64,000 nt of DNA from Loripinus fragilis (taxonomy: Eukaryota; Mollusca; Bivalvia; Lucinida; Lucinidae): contig OZ026526.1 of NCBI GenBank assembly GCA_964019695.1, positions 10,125,254 through 10,189,253 of the forward strand. The letters are read 5' to 3'. The notes below the pieces were generated by a model, which was given only the letters and a program-made list of their open reading frames with translations, was not told the origin of the DNA and searched no databases. How positions within the stretch are numbered: position 1 is the stretch's first letter; each line of letters opens with the position of its first letter. Positions 1 through 8,672 of the stretch are shown in pieces. The translations under genes were made by a program, and so were the position numbers.

Positions 1-121
1 TTGGGTATTCAAAAGAACTGTATGAAACACATGTTAAAATGATACAAAAATGTTACACTTTTAGGCTCAAAATTTTTTTAAGCTTGACCTATGACTATGA
101 GAACTGAAAAAAAAACATAAT
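1..121. other. Non-coding left edge, fragment of palindromic MITE-F
   Basis: The first 25 bases resemble one arm of the palindromic MITE-F family, seen intact near 60440 and 63205 (a GGGTA-CAAAAGAACTG type arm). The rest is AT-rich with no coding signal. It lies in the presumed last intron of the lipase gene that ends at 5143. Confidence 0.4.
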
Positions 122-1287
122 TGAGCCACAACATGAGATTTCCAACAATGTGGCATGTGGGACTAGCAAAGCCTCAGATCAGCCTGTGCATATGCTCAGT
201 CTGATCCGAGCTTTAGCTAGTTACTTGAATATTCTATGAGTGTTAAGCTACTGACTGAACATCATTTGGATTTTCTAAACTGAAACGGACGCTACATAGG
301 CTCATCTGAGTCTATTCAGGTCAAAATGCCACATTGTTGGAAATCACATGTCGCGGCTCATGAGCCACAATATGAGATTTCCAACAATGTAGTATGTGAG
401 ACCAGCAAAGCCTCAGATCAGCCTGCGCATATGCTCAGTCTGATCCAAGCTTTAGCTAGTTGCTTGAATATTCTATGCGTGTTAAGCTACTGACTGAACA
501 TCATTTGGATTTTCTAAACTGAAAAGGAGGCTACATAGGCTGGTCTGAGTATTCATGTCAAAATGCCACATTGTTGGAAATCACATGTCGCGGCTCATGA
601 GCCATAATATAAAATTTCCAACAATACGGAATGTGCGACCAGCAAAACCTCAGATCAGCCTGTGCATACACGCAGTCTGACCAAAGCCTTTGCAGGTCGC
701 TTGAATATTCTATGAGTGTTTAGCTACTGACCTAACATCATCTAGAGTATCTAAGCTTAAAAGGAGGCTGCACAGGCTCATCTGAGACTACACTTGTCAA
801 AATGCCACATTGTTGGAAATCACATGTCGCGGCTCATGAGCCCCGACATGAGATTTCTAAGAATGTGGCATGTGCGACCAGCAAAGCTTCAGATCAGCCT
901 GTGCATATGCGCAGTCTGACCACAGCCTTTGCTAGTTGCTTGAATATTCTATAAGTTTTAAGCTACTGACCGAACATCATCTGGAGTTTCTAAGCTTAAA
1001 AGGAGGCTGCACAGGCTTGTCTGAGTCTACTACACTTGTCAAAATGCCAGATTGTCGGAAATCACATGTCGCGGCTCAGCCGTGACATGAGATTTCCAAA
1101 ATGTGGTATGCGCGACTAGCAAAGCCTCAGATCAGCCTGTGCATATGCTCAGTCTGATCCGAGGCTTGTTAGTCCCTTTAATATTCTATGAGTGTTAAGC
1201 TACTGACAGAACATCATTTGGATTTTCTGAAGTGAAAGGGAGGCTACATATGGTCGTCTGAGTCTATTCTTATCAAAATACCACATT
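122..1287 (+). repeat. Tandem head-to-tail array of MITE-A, left part
   Basis: Five consecutive copies of a roughly 240-bp inverted-repeat element, each starting near TGAGCC and ending GGCTCA. Approximate copies are 122-360, 361-597, 598-836, 837-1078 and 1079-1287, the last continuing after the retroelement at 4199-4223. Each copy has a 32-bp terminal inverted repeat containing GATTTCCAACAATGTGG and a central hairpin built on AGATCAG and CTGATC. Most junctions read GGCTCATGAGCC, so neighbouring ends abut without spacer. The same family is dispersed singly at 7306, 8168, 9881, 12824, 34433, 39422 and 46136. No coding capacity is visible. Confidence 0.85.
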
Positions 1288-3330
1288 TTCAATCACAGAC
1301 TCAGACTAAACCACTACTTTCATAATGTACAGTCAACAGAGACGGATCCATTTAAAGCCCCGACAGGTTGGACCCCCTTAAGCGGGAAATCTCCAACTTT
1401 AGACACCTACATCAATGTGATTACGAACCAGATCTTGCAGTTTGAACCCAAGAAAACACGTAAATCCAACATCACTGAACAGGAATGTTTAGCCCTAAAA
1501 TCCCTAACCCTTAATCAAGACATAGTTATTAAACCAGCGGACAAAGGAGGAGCGATAGTAGTTTTGAACACCACGGACTACATCAACGAAGGACTCAGAC
1601 AACTTAACACCAAGACATTTTATCGTAAACTAGGCAGAAACCCAATCCCAAAAATCTCCGCGGATATCAACAGCTTTCTAAACTTTATTAAAGAACGCAA
1701 ACTTCTCACGACAACACACCTTCAATTTCTGACCGTCAAGAACCCACGAACTCCTATATTTTACATGCTACAGAAAATTCACAAGATAAACAACCCAGGA
1801 AGACCGATAGTTTCGGCCTGCGATAGCCCAACAGAAAAATTATCAGCGTACATAGATTCTTTCATCAAACCTCTCGCCCAACTAGTACCCTCATACATCA
1901 AAGATACCAACGATTTCCTATATAAACTTGAGCAACAGATAAGTCAAATACCACATGACGCTTACCTTGTAACTATTGATGTGGTCTCACTTTATACGAA
2001 TATCCCACACCGTGATGGAATCTTAGCCACTAAAGAAGCCCTGGAACGACAAACGCAGAAAGAACCAATCACATGGGTTCTTCTCCGCATCCTACATCTA
2101 GTTCTTACGAAAACAGCATTCTTATTTAACGGTGAATACTATGAACAAATCTCAGGCACGACGATGGGAACCAAATGTGCACCCAGCTACGCCATCCTTT
2201 TTATGGGAAAACTTGAGAAAGACTTTCTTCACACCCAACATTTGTCACCTCTAGTATGGTGGCGTTTTATCGACGATATCTTCATGATATGGCCACATAG
2301 ACTTACGGAGTTGTACTCCTTCCTCGAGGCCTTAAACAACTTCCATGAATCAATCAAATTTACTTGGGACATAAGCCAAACAAACGCTCAATTTCTAGAC
2401 GTTACCGTCAGCAAGGATAATGACGGTAAGATCGAAACTAGCCTTTATACCAAGCCTACAGATGCACACCTATACCTACACTACTCATCCTACCACCCAG
2501 CGCACCAGAAGAACAGCATACTGTACAGCCAAGCCATCAGACTAAGACGCATTTGCAGCACAACGGACCACTACTGGGCAGCAGCAAACCAACTCTACTG
2601 CAACCTGACGAACAGAGGATATCCCAAGAAACTAGTTAAAACAGCTTTAGACAAGGCTTTTGACAAAGACAGACACAACCTCTTGACACCCCAGAGTAAC
2701 CAAACCAACGAACTTAGGACAGACATACCTTTTATCATCCAATTCAATCCTCATAACCCACCGATCAACGCAATCCTCAAAAAGAACAAGCACATACTGA
2801 CATCCTCAGGAGATACCAAATACATGTCAAATTACCATTTTCAAATGGTACATAGACGCGCCTTAAACCTGAAACAATCCCTGGTAAGAGCAGACTTGAA
2901 ATTGATAGATATACCCAAAGGTTCCGGACCCTGCGGCAAACCTTGTGTAACATGTCCCTATATGGAACAAACTACCACCATCTTTTGCTCATCATCTCAA
3001 GAAACTTTCCCCATACATGGTCGTTTCAATTGTAAAACCAAAAACGTAATTTACGTCATAACCTGCACTAAATGCGGCCTACAATATGTAGGCCAGTCCA
3101 GCAACACGTTCAATGAAAGATTTAGGAATCAACTATCTGACATAAGACAAGAGAACGCCGACGAACCGGTATCCCGCCATTTCTCTACAAACAGCCACAA
3201 CTTGAAAGACGTTTCCGTGATAATAGTGACGTCGACTAACGGAAACATTAACGTCAGACTCAGGACGGAAGAAGCCTGGATTGCTAGGTTACAATCACGC
3301 ATGCCAAATGGACTCAGCCTCATTCAGTAA
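1288..3330 (+). CDS. Penelope-like reverse transcriptase with GIY-YIG endonuclease, 5'-truncated
   Basis: Encodes the replication protein of the retroelement: reverse transcriptase followed by a GIY-YIG endonuclease that nicks target DNA. Numbering residues from the GTG codon at 1417, KPADKGG (about 39) is the conserved N-terminal Penelope DKG motif. IDVVSLYTN (about 186) is RT motif A with the catalytic Asp. GTTMGTKCAP (about 247) is motif B. FIDDI (about 284) is the catalytic Asp pair of motif C. A Cys cluster, CGKPC then VTC, lies at about 507-515. The C-terminal IYVITC (about 544) and YVGQS (about 557) form the GIY-YIG core, with an Arg in NERFR. The frame is open upstream of 1417 to the insertion junction at 1288, and that extension looks like normal Penelope N-terminal sequence, so 1417 is not a true start. 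No internal stop is present, which suggests a fairly young copy. Ends with TAA at 3330. Confidence 0.92.
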   Translation, partial: FNHRLRLNHYFHNVQSTETDPFKAPTGWTPLSGKSPTLDTYINVITNQILQFEPKKTRKSNITEQECLALKSLTLNQDIVIKPADKGGAIVVLNTTDYINEGLRQLNTKTFYRKLGRNPIPKISADINSFLNFIKERKLLTTTHLQFLTVKNPRTPIFYMLQKIHKINNPGRPIVSACDSPTEKLSAYIDSFIKPLAQLVPSYIKDTNDFLYKLEQQISQIPHDAYLVTIDVVSLYTNIPHRDGILATKEALERQTQKEPITWVLLRILHLVLTKTAFLFNGEYYEQISGTTMGTKCAPSYAILFMGKLEKDFLHTQHLSPLVWWRFIDDIFMIWPHRLTELYSFLEALNNFHESIKFTWDISQTNAQFLDVTVSKDNDGKIETSLYTKPTDAHLYLHYSSYHPAHQKNSILYSQAIRLRRICSTTDHYWAAANQLYCNLTNRGYPKKLVKTALDKAFDKDRHNLLTPQSNQTNELRTDIPFIIQFNPHNPPINAILKKNKHILTSSGDTKYMSNYHFQMVHRRALNLKQSLVRADLKLIDIPKGSGPCGKPCVTCPYMEQTTTIFCSSSQETFPIHGRFNCKTKNVIYVITCTKCGLQYVGQSSNTFNERFRNQLSDIRQENADEPVSRHFSTNSHNLKDVSVIIVTSTNGNINVRLRTEEAWIARLQSRMPNGLSLIQ

Positions 3331-3922
3331 TCAACAACAACAAGTCACTTCACCTACAACTATGAACACCTGTAATATATGCCACAAACAATTTTCGACG
3401 CCAGCAACCTTGAGAAGACACACAGATGCGCTACATGCCCAACAAAGGACTAAATTCCAATGTTGGAGCTGTAATAAAATTTATGCCAGGAAAGAAAACG
3501 TCATACGACATGCAAGAAAGATACACGGAGACACAGACGGAAAATTCATCATTACTACACTGACAAACACACATTACAAGCCAGAAATATTTAAACCAAA
3601 GACATGGACACCGCCGATGGAAGCAAGACCCAGAAACATCATCAGACTCAACATCACTACACCAAAGACATCTACAGCCACACAGAGAGAAGACATATCC
3701 ACAGACACAGACACAGACTATCAACTACCCGAATGGACACCACTGACTACAACACAGTTACTTAAGTTATACCCGGCCAGCAACAATGAACTTTTATCAG
3801 ATCTTGATATCTCACCATCTTCCTCTACCAGCACCATTTGCCTCGACGATGGAACAGATACAGACACAGACAGGGAAGTAGCCATACACAGTATTTTCAA
3901 TGTATTCAAGAAACATAACTAA
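3308..3922 (+). CDS. Second ORF of the Penelope-like element, two C2H2 zinc fingers
   Basis: About 204 residues from the ATG at 3308, which overlaps the last 23 bases of the RT ORF in another frame. An alternative ATG at 3362 begins just before the first finger. Two C2H2 fingers are visible, both with spacing C-x2-C-x12-H-x4-H: CNICHKQF onward and CWSCNKIY onward. The remainder is polar and Thr/Asp/Ser-rich with several Thr-Asp pairs and no recognised fold. The overlap and intact length suggest it is translated from the retroelement transcript by re-initiation or coupling, and that it binds nucleic acid; both points are inference. A C2H2 ORF downstream of the endonuclease is not a feature I know as standard for Penelope elements. 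Confidence 0.75.
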   Translation: MDSASFSNQQQQVTSPTTMNTCNICHKQFSTPATLRRHTDALHAQQRTKFQCWSCNKIYARKENVIRHARKIHGDTDGKFIITTLTNTHYKPEIFKPKTWTPPMEARPRNIIRLNITTPKTSTATQREDISTDTDTDYQLPEWTPLTTTQLLKLYPASNNELLSDLDISPSSSTSTICLDDGTDTDTDREVAIHSIFNVFKKHN

Positions 3923-4084
3923 AGAGAACATTTCTTATTAGACCATAACCTTCATTTATATTGGCTGTCCGCCATTTTGTTTCCGGCATAGAAACAACCA
4001 GACTATTATTTTATTCTATTCTATTCAATTCACATGTACCGTTTTTTTGTACTTCAGTAACCATATTTTTATGTTATTTATGTC

Positions 4085-4113
4085 CTGACGAAGGTCTTTG
4101 TAAGACCGAAACG
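4085..4113 (+). ncRNA. Hammerhead ribozyme-like core in the element 3' region
   Basis: CTGACGA (4085-4091) is followed by a 6-bp stem (4093-4098 with 4102-4107, 3-base loop) and GAAAC (4108-4112). This is the order of a hammerhead catalytic core: CUGANGA, stem II, GAAA. Penelope-like elements are known to carry hammerhead motifs. Against a functional call, one extra A lies between CTGACGA and stem II, and I could not settle stems I and III or the cleavage site by eye. It may be a decayed or variant ribozyme. Confidence 0.4.
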
Positions 4114-4198
4114 CGACGACTTTAAATAAATTATGTTCCACTAACCGTTGATTATTGTTGGTTCTGTTTTCTCCTTACTTTCCTGAAAATACCACATT

Positions 4199-4900
4199 GT
4201 TGGAAATCACATGTCACGGCTCATTAGCCATGACATGAGATTTCCAACAATGTGGTATGTGCGGCCAGCAAAGCCTCAGATCAGCCTGTGCATATGCTCA
4301 GTATGATACGAGCTTTTGCTAGTAGCTTGAATATTCTATGAGTGATAAGCTACTTACTGAACATCATTTGGATTTTCTAAACTGAAACAGAGGCTACATA
4401 GGCTTGTCTGAGTTTATTCATGTCAAACTGCCACATTGTTGGAAATCACATGTCGCGGCTCATGAGCCTCGACAAGTAATTTCCAACAATGTGGTATGTG
4501 AGACCAGCAAAGCCTCAGATCATCCTTGCGCAGTCTGACCAAAGCCTTTGCTAGTCGCTTGAATATTCAATGGGTGCTAAGCTACTGACTGAACATCATT
4601 TGGATTTTCAAAACTGAAACGGAGGCTACATAGGCTTGTCTGAGTCTATTCATGTCAAAATGCAACATTGTTGGAAATCACATGTCGCGGCTCATGAGAT
4701 TTCCAACAATGTGGTATGTGAGACCAGCAAAGCCTCAGATCAGCCTTTCGCATGTGCTCGGTCTGATCAGAGCTTTTGCTAGTCACTTGAATATTCTACG
4801 AGTGTTAAGCTACTGACCTAAAAGGAGGCTGCACAGGCTCTTCTGAGTCTTCTACACTTGTCAAAATGCCACATTGTCGGAAATCACATGTCCCGGCTCA
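4199..4900 (+). repeat. Tandem array of MITE-A, right part
   Basis: This continues the array at 122-1287 beyond the retroelement. 4199-4223 completes the split copy, and further copies follow at about 4224-4462, 4463-4694 and 4695-4900. The last copy lacks its first bases. The array stops 33 bp before the lipase exon, so the acceptor region of that exon abuts repeat DNA. Confidence 0.85.
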
Positions 4901-4933
4901 TATTCACATTTTAACCTTGAATGTGTATTTCAG

Positions 4934-5143
4934 GCATGTCACTTTGATCCGCTACTGGATGATTCAGTGATGTTTGCCCGCAGATTGAAACGGCTGGACA
5001 AGAACGTGGATCTTCACATTTTCGACAATCTACCCCACGGTTTTCTAAACTTTGCTAGTGCAAGCCCTGAAGCTAAGAAAGCAATGTATTACTGTATTGA
5101 TAAAATAAAAGAGGTACTCAATATTGAAACAAAAACCTCTTAG
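4934..5143 (+). CDS. LIPE: Hormone-sensitive lipase, last exon
   Basis: This is the C-terminal end of a hormone-sensitive lipase, the cytosolic alpha/beta-hydrolase that hydrolyses stored acylglycerols and steryl esters. The exon begins after the acceptor ATTTCAG (4927-4933) with an Ala codon and ends with TAG at 5141-5143, giving 69 residues. DPLLDDSVMFARR carries the catalytic Asp and LPHGFLNF the catalytic His. The Asp-to-His distance is 30 residues, matching human HSL D703-H733. The nucleophile Ser exon and all other exons are not in the window and must lie to the left. The frame is intact with no stops. The 3' UTR would run straight into a MITE-C. An isolated retained fragment is the alternative, but the good splice acceptor argues for a real terminal exon. 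Confidence 0.88.
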   Translation, partial: ACHFDPLLDDSVMFARRLKRLDKNVDLHIFDNLPHGFLNFASASPEAKKAMYYCIDKIKEVLNIETKTS

Positions 5144-5384
5144 ACCTTAATGCGCCAATTGCAACAGAAGTCGTCTGCTTTTCTGGTCTGCTGAAATGTT
5201 TAAGAAGCCTCTATGGCAAGCAGTGTTGACCCAAATCAGACTGCTCCTATAGCAGTCTGTTCTGGGTCCACACTGTTTAGTTCTATACTTAATTCATCAG
5301 TAATGCTAGGCAATTATTTGCAGCAGACGACTTCAGCAGACAACATTTTCAGCTGCATTTTTTTTCTTGGCGCTTTAAGGGTTA
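5144..5384 (+). mobile_element. MITE-C copy
   Basis: Begins CCTTAATGCGCCAATTGCAAC and ends GGCGCTTTAAGG, with imperfect inverted ends. The centre has the palindromic CAGACTGCTCCTATAGCAGTCTG followed by GGGTCCACACTGTTT, and GCAGACGACTTCAGCAGAC lies near the right end. A near-complete relative is at 61633-61868, with fragments near 7540, 32250 and 36030. It starts directly at the lipase stop codon, so it would supply the 3' UTR. Confidence 0.7.
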
Positions 5385-5640
5385 GTTTGGTATGCACTGT
5401 ATAGTAGTGTTTTTGCCGATTAATCAAAAATTAATTAGGAGATTTGACTACAATCTTAAAATATTGTTAGATTTTCTTTTTACTATCTATTTTTCAAAAT
5501 ATAGTCATATATCCAGATAACTATTATTTGAGACGCTTCTAAAGAGTGTCCACAACAGGCCCTTAGATAATTATTATTCTCATTTGTCAACCAAAACGTA
5601 TGTTTTTGGTACTCTCATCGAGAAGCTTATTAAGGTTCTT

Positions 5641-5855
5641 TTAACTCTTTGCCACCTGGGAAATTTTTCATGCTTTTTTTTAGTCTGATGATTTTTAAAA
5701 AAAATCAACTTTTTCAAAAAGTTCTTTCAGTAATACCATCAGCGTGTCAAACAGTTCGTATCCAGATTGGGCCCAACGTTTTGTCAGGTCTTATCTGGTT
5801 CCAATCTGTTTGCAAAGTTTATCAGCAGACGACACTAGGAGGCAAAGAGTTTTAA
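5641..5855 (+). mobile_element. MITE-D copy
   Basis: Starts TTAACTCTTTGCC and ends GGCAAAGAGTTTTAA. The centre is the inverted pair CCAGATTGGGCCC / TCTTATCTGG, flanked by GTCAAACAGTT and AATCTGTTTGCAAA. Relatives occur at 6840, 8435, 14935, 15400, 25462, 32475, 46800, 53510 and 61255. TTAA-type ends suggest mobilisation by a TTAA-specific transposase, which is inference. Confidence 0.7.
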
Positions 5856-5970
5856 GTATGCATGATGTATTGTTTTGGTTAAGAAATAAGAAAAATAATG
5901 TTCAATTACGAACTGTTATCTGGAGGCCTGTCTGGGCCAGAGTGAAGAAAGATAGAAATAAGAGTGTGTA

Positions 5971-6095
5971 AATGAAAATTATTTTTCTCATTTCTCAACC
6001 AAAGCATATGTTGTGGGTACTCAAAAGAATCGTCTAGATGAGACGATTCTTTTAAGCACCCAAAACATATGTTGATGGATAAGAAAATAATCGCA
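5971..6095. mobile_element. Palindromic MITE-F copy
   Basis: A near-perfect inverted repeat centred on AGAATCGTCTAGATGAGACGATTCT, with outer arms containing CATATGTTGTGGGTACTC and its complement. Similar palindromes are at 60440, 61105 and 63205; half copies are at 1, 5575 and 14310. Confidence 0.7.
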
Positions 6096-6165
6096 ATTTA
6101 CGCATTTTTTTTGCTTAACTGGCCCTATGGAAAAATCTGAAATATGACATCATTTTTTTTATTTC

Positions 6166-6395
6166 TTAACCCATATAAGTCTGGCGTCCTTTTTGTGGGA
6201 CATGTGCAAAAAGTGCAGGCCCAGATCAAAGGCCGCAGGATGCGGCATCTGATCAGGGTCTCCACTATTTGCAGACAAAATGTTCCATTAAAACTTGAAT
6301 GAAAATTAAAAAAAAACACCCAACAACCCTTAAAACTGAAATGGACTGGTCCAAATGATAAGTGTGGGAAATTCCATTCGGCTTAAATGGGTTAA
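6166..6395 (-). mobile_element. MITE-I copy
   Basis: Flanked by TTAACCCAT and ATGGGTTAA ends. On the minus strand it reads GCCGAATGGAATTTCC near the start and has a central TGATC/GATCA palindrome around the CGGCATCTGATCAGGG-type sequence. A plus-strand copy is at 31968-32183 and a broken one at 38826. Confidence 0.65.
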
Positions 6396-7305
6396 GTAGG
6401 GGCAAAATTGATAATGTCTTCTGCTGCACATTTTTGGTGGCACTTTAACTCTGTGTCTGCTAGTGCCATCTTGTGATAACAGGGAATAAGCTAGGGGCGA
6501 CTAGGCAAAATTGTCGCCCTAGGGGCCGAAATTTCACCCTAAATGGGACCCAGGGAGAAGTGTAAGTCTCACTAAATAATTTTTTTTTCTAAGGAGACTC
6601 ATTTTCATTCTGTCACCACAAATGCAAGCTGTGGGGACAATCTACTACCACTGCATCATTTTTCTCCTTCCATTTAATGGCAATAATAGTCTATGTAATG
6701 GCTAATTTGCTTCTAAACAGACAGAAAATGTCATAATTTTGCTCTATAACTTCTCCCTATCTGACTGTTACTTCTCCCTAATTTTCCTGGTGAGAGAAGT
6801 CACTTCTCTCTACTGTCAGGGCCCAGCTTGAACCCTGGATAACCCTTGTAAACAGTTTGGAACCAGATCAGGCCCCAAAAATGTCTACCTGACCTGGATC
6901 CAAACATTTTGACACTCTTATGTTATTCATGAATTAATTTTTTGAAACGGCAATTTACAAAAATATCACCAGATGACAAAATATCATGACAAATTACCTA
7001 GTTAAGTATTAATGGATTATGATTTATAGAATGTTACCATTAAGAATATTACATAGAAAAGATAAATCCTATTTATTTTCTTAATCAATGCAACTAATTA
7101 TTTGTTTACTAAATCTTGGCTTTGATATGTGTTTAAACAATACATGTATTATGTATGACTATGTCATTATTTCAAGCTTTGTATAATTGTTTTGTTTTCT
7201 ATTTTTGAAGAAAGATATTGGTATTTAATTTATTATTTAAGCGCATAATCAACATATTTTCCATATCAAATATGCATATTCATATGCAGTAATACAAATA
7301 ACCAT
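6396..7305. other. Non-coding AT-rich stretch with MITE-D remnant
   Basis: It contains a hairpin GGGCGAC / GTCGCCC near 6494-6517, a GGGAGAAG-rich stretch repeated at 6550 and 6760, and a worn MITE-D at about 6840-7006 (AAACAGTTTGGAACCAGATC and a later CAGATGACAAAA). No coding signal is seen. Confidence 0.5.
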
Positions 7306-7524
7306 TGAGCCAGTGCATGAGATTTCCAACAATGTGGTATGTGCGACCAGCAAAGGCTCAGATCAGCCTGGGCATATGTGCAGTCTGATCAGAGCCTTTG
7401 CTTGTCACTTGAATATTCTATGACAGTTAAGCTGCTGACTGAAGATAATTTGGAGTCTCTAAGCTTAAAAGGAGGCTGCACTTGTCAAAATGCCACATAG
7501 TTGGAAATCACATGGCACGGCTCA
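7306..7524 (+). mobile_element. MITE-A copy, dispersed
   Basis: TGAGCC start, GATTTCCAACAATGTGG arm, central AGATCAG / CTGATC hairpin, and GGCTCA end. Confidence 0.8.
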
Positions 7525-7539
7525 ACTGTCCTCTGCTCT

Positions 7540-7755
7540 CTCATCTGCTTATGTTCTTTGATGGCCTATATTTCAAACAAAATATTATGGACTCAAATTA
7601 GACTTCTCCTTTAGGGATAGTCTGATCAGGGTGCTTAGTGTTTGCTTCTGTGATAAAGTTAGTCTGGAGAGCATTAGAATATATGTAATAAGCAGATGTA
7701 ATAAGCAGATGACATGTTCTGGACAAAAATATTAGCCAGATGAGGGTTAACCCTT
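7540..7755 (+). mobile_element. MITE-C fragment
   Basis: The right half of a MITE-C-like sequence: GATCAGGGTGCTTAGTGTTTG and a duplicated ATGTAATAAGCAG segment, ending near AGGGTTAACCC. The left arm is degraded. Confidence 0.45.
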
Positions 7756-8117
7756 AAAGCACCAATCACGACTGCAGCAGACGACAAATTTTGTGACATC
7801 TTTCCTAATTTTCAAATGAAATAAGGAATGATATTTCATGAGAATCGTCTGCCAGCAGACGATTCTCATAAAATATCATGCCTTATTTGTTATTTTTGAA
7901 AAAGGTTCGAGCCTCACCGGCATCACTGTGTTGTGGTCCTTGAGCAAGACACATTTATCCTAGCTTAGTACTGGTTCAACCCAGGAAGACCCGTTCCTGT
8001 TAAATTGAAAGATTGTTGATGGGACGTAAAGAATCAAATCAAACAAAATTTTTGAAAAAGCTGCAAATTTTGAAATTGTTGTCTGCTGCAAATTATAGGT
8101 GGCCCTTTAAGGGTTAA
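7748..8117. mobile_element. TTAACCCTTAAAG-ended MITE holding a SINE
   Basis: Outer ends are GTTAACCCTTAAAG and CTTTAAGGGTTAA. Inside, near 7845-7870, is a hairpin GAGAATCGTCTGC / GCAGACGATTCTC. The SINE at 7905-8047 is inserted in the right part. Confidence 0.6.
7905..8047 (+). mobile_element. SINE, 5'-truncated, 13-bp target duplication
   Basis: Contains the shared SINE body (TTGTGGTCCTTGAGCAAGAC, CAACCCAGGAAGACCCG, GATGGGACGTAAAG) and an AAATCAAACAAA tail. It is flanked by ATTTTTGAAAAAG at 7892-7904 and 8048-8060. The tRNA-like head is mostly missing. Retroposition by LINE machinery is the known mechanism for such elements. Confidence 0.8.
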
Positions 8118-8167
8118 AGATTTGTAATGTGAACATATCACTTCTCAAAACAGAACGCAACCTAATT

Positions 8168-8406
8168 TGAGATGTGACATAATATTTCCAACAATGTGTT
8201 ATGTGCAACCAGCAAAGCCTCAGATCAGCCTGCGCATACGTGCAGTCTGATCAGAGCCTTTGCTAGTCGCTTGAATATTCTATGAGTGTTAAGCTACTGA
8301 CTGAACATCATTTGGAGTTTCTAAGCTTAAATGGAGACTGCACAGGCTCACCTGAGTCTATACTTGTCAAAATGCCACATTGTTGGAAATCTCATGCCGC
8401 TGCTCA
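8168..8406 (+). mobile_element. MITE-A copy, dispersed
   Basis: A diverged start (TGAGATGTGACAT), TTTCCAACAATGTG arm, AGATCAGCCTGCGCATACG hairpin, and a GCTCA end. Confidence 0.8.
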
Positions 8407-8434
8407 TTTGTTGATAAGAAGGTGGTTAAATCAT

Positions 8435-8620
8435 TATCCCTTCCCTTGCTAGTGGAAACTTTTGTCTGCTGATAACCTTTGCAAACAGTTTGGGGCCAGA
8501 TCAGGACCATTTGCCTTTCTGATGGTGTTCCTGAAAGAATTTTTCGAAAAAGTTAATTTTGAAAACAGTTAGCAGATGGCAACAAAAGCATGACAAATTA
8601 CCCAGCATGCGTAGAGTTAA
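8435..8620 (+). mobile_element. MITE-D copy
   Basis: Contains GCAAACAGTTTGGGGCCAGATC, then GAAAGAATTTTTCGAAAAAG, and ends GCGTAGAGTTAA. Confidence 0.6.
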
Positions 8621-8672
8621 GTAGAATCAACAAATGAGCTAGCAAACAAGATTTTCGCACATGGACAAAGTC

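Larger units (their letters stand above)
1288..4185 (+). mobile_element. Penelope-like retroelement, 5'-truncated, with 13-bp target duplication
   Basis: A 2.9-kb insertion that splits a MITE-A copy. The 13-bp sequence AAAATACCACATT occurs at 1275-1287 and again at 4186-4198, and the MITE continues directly after the second copy, so this is a clean target-site duplication. The element holds an RT plus GIY-YIG ORF, a second overlapping zinc-finger ORF, and a 3' region with a hammerhead-like motif. The RT frame is open right up to the left junction without an obvious start, so the 5' end is missing; no second copy of the 3' terminal sequence (pseudo-LTR) is seen on the left. The RT type and the C-terminal endonuclease place it among Penelope-like elements, probably the Neptune/Hydra-like branch with an upstream Cys motif. 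That sub-branch is an inference. Confidence 0.9.

Noticed and set aside
1417..1419. GTG as the start codon of the Penelope RT ORF
   Set aside because: The frame is open and Penelope-like upstream to the insertion junction at 1288, so the real start was lost by 5' truncation.
4874..4933. N-terminal 20 codons of the open frame that continues into the lipase exon
   Set aside because: This part is MITE-A sequence upstream of a good splice acceptor; the lipase match begins exactly at 4934.
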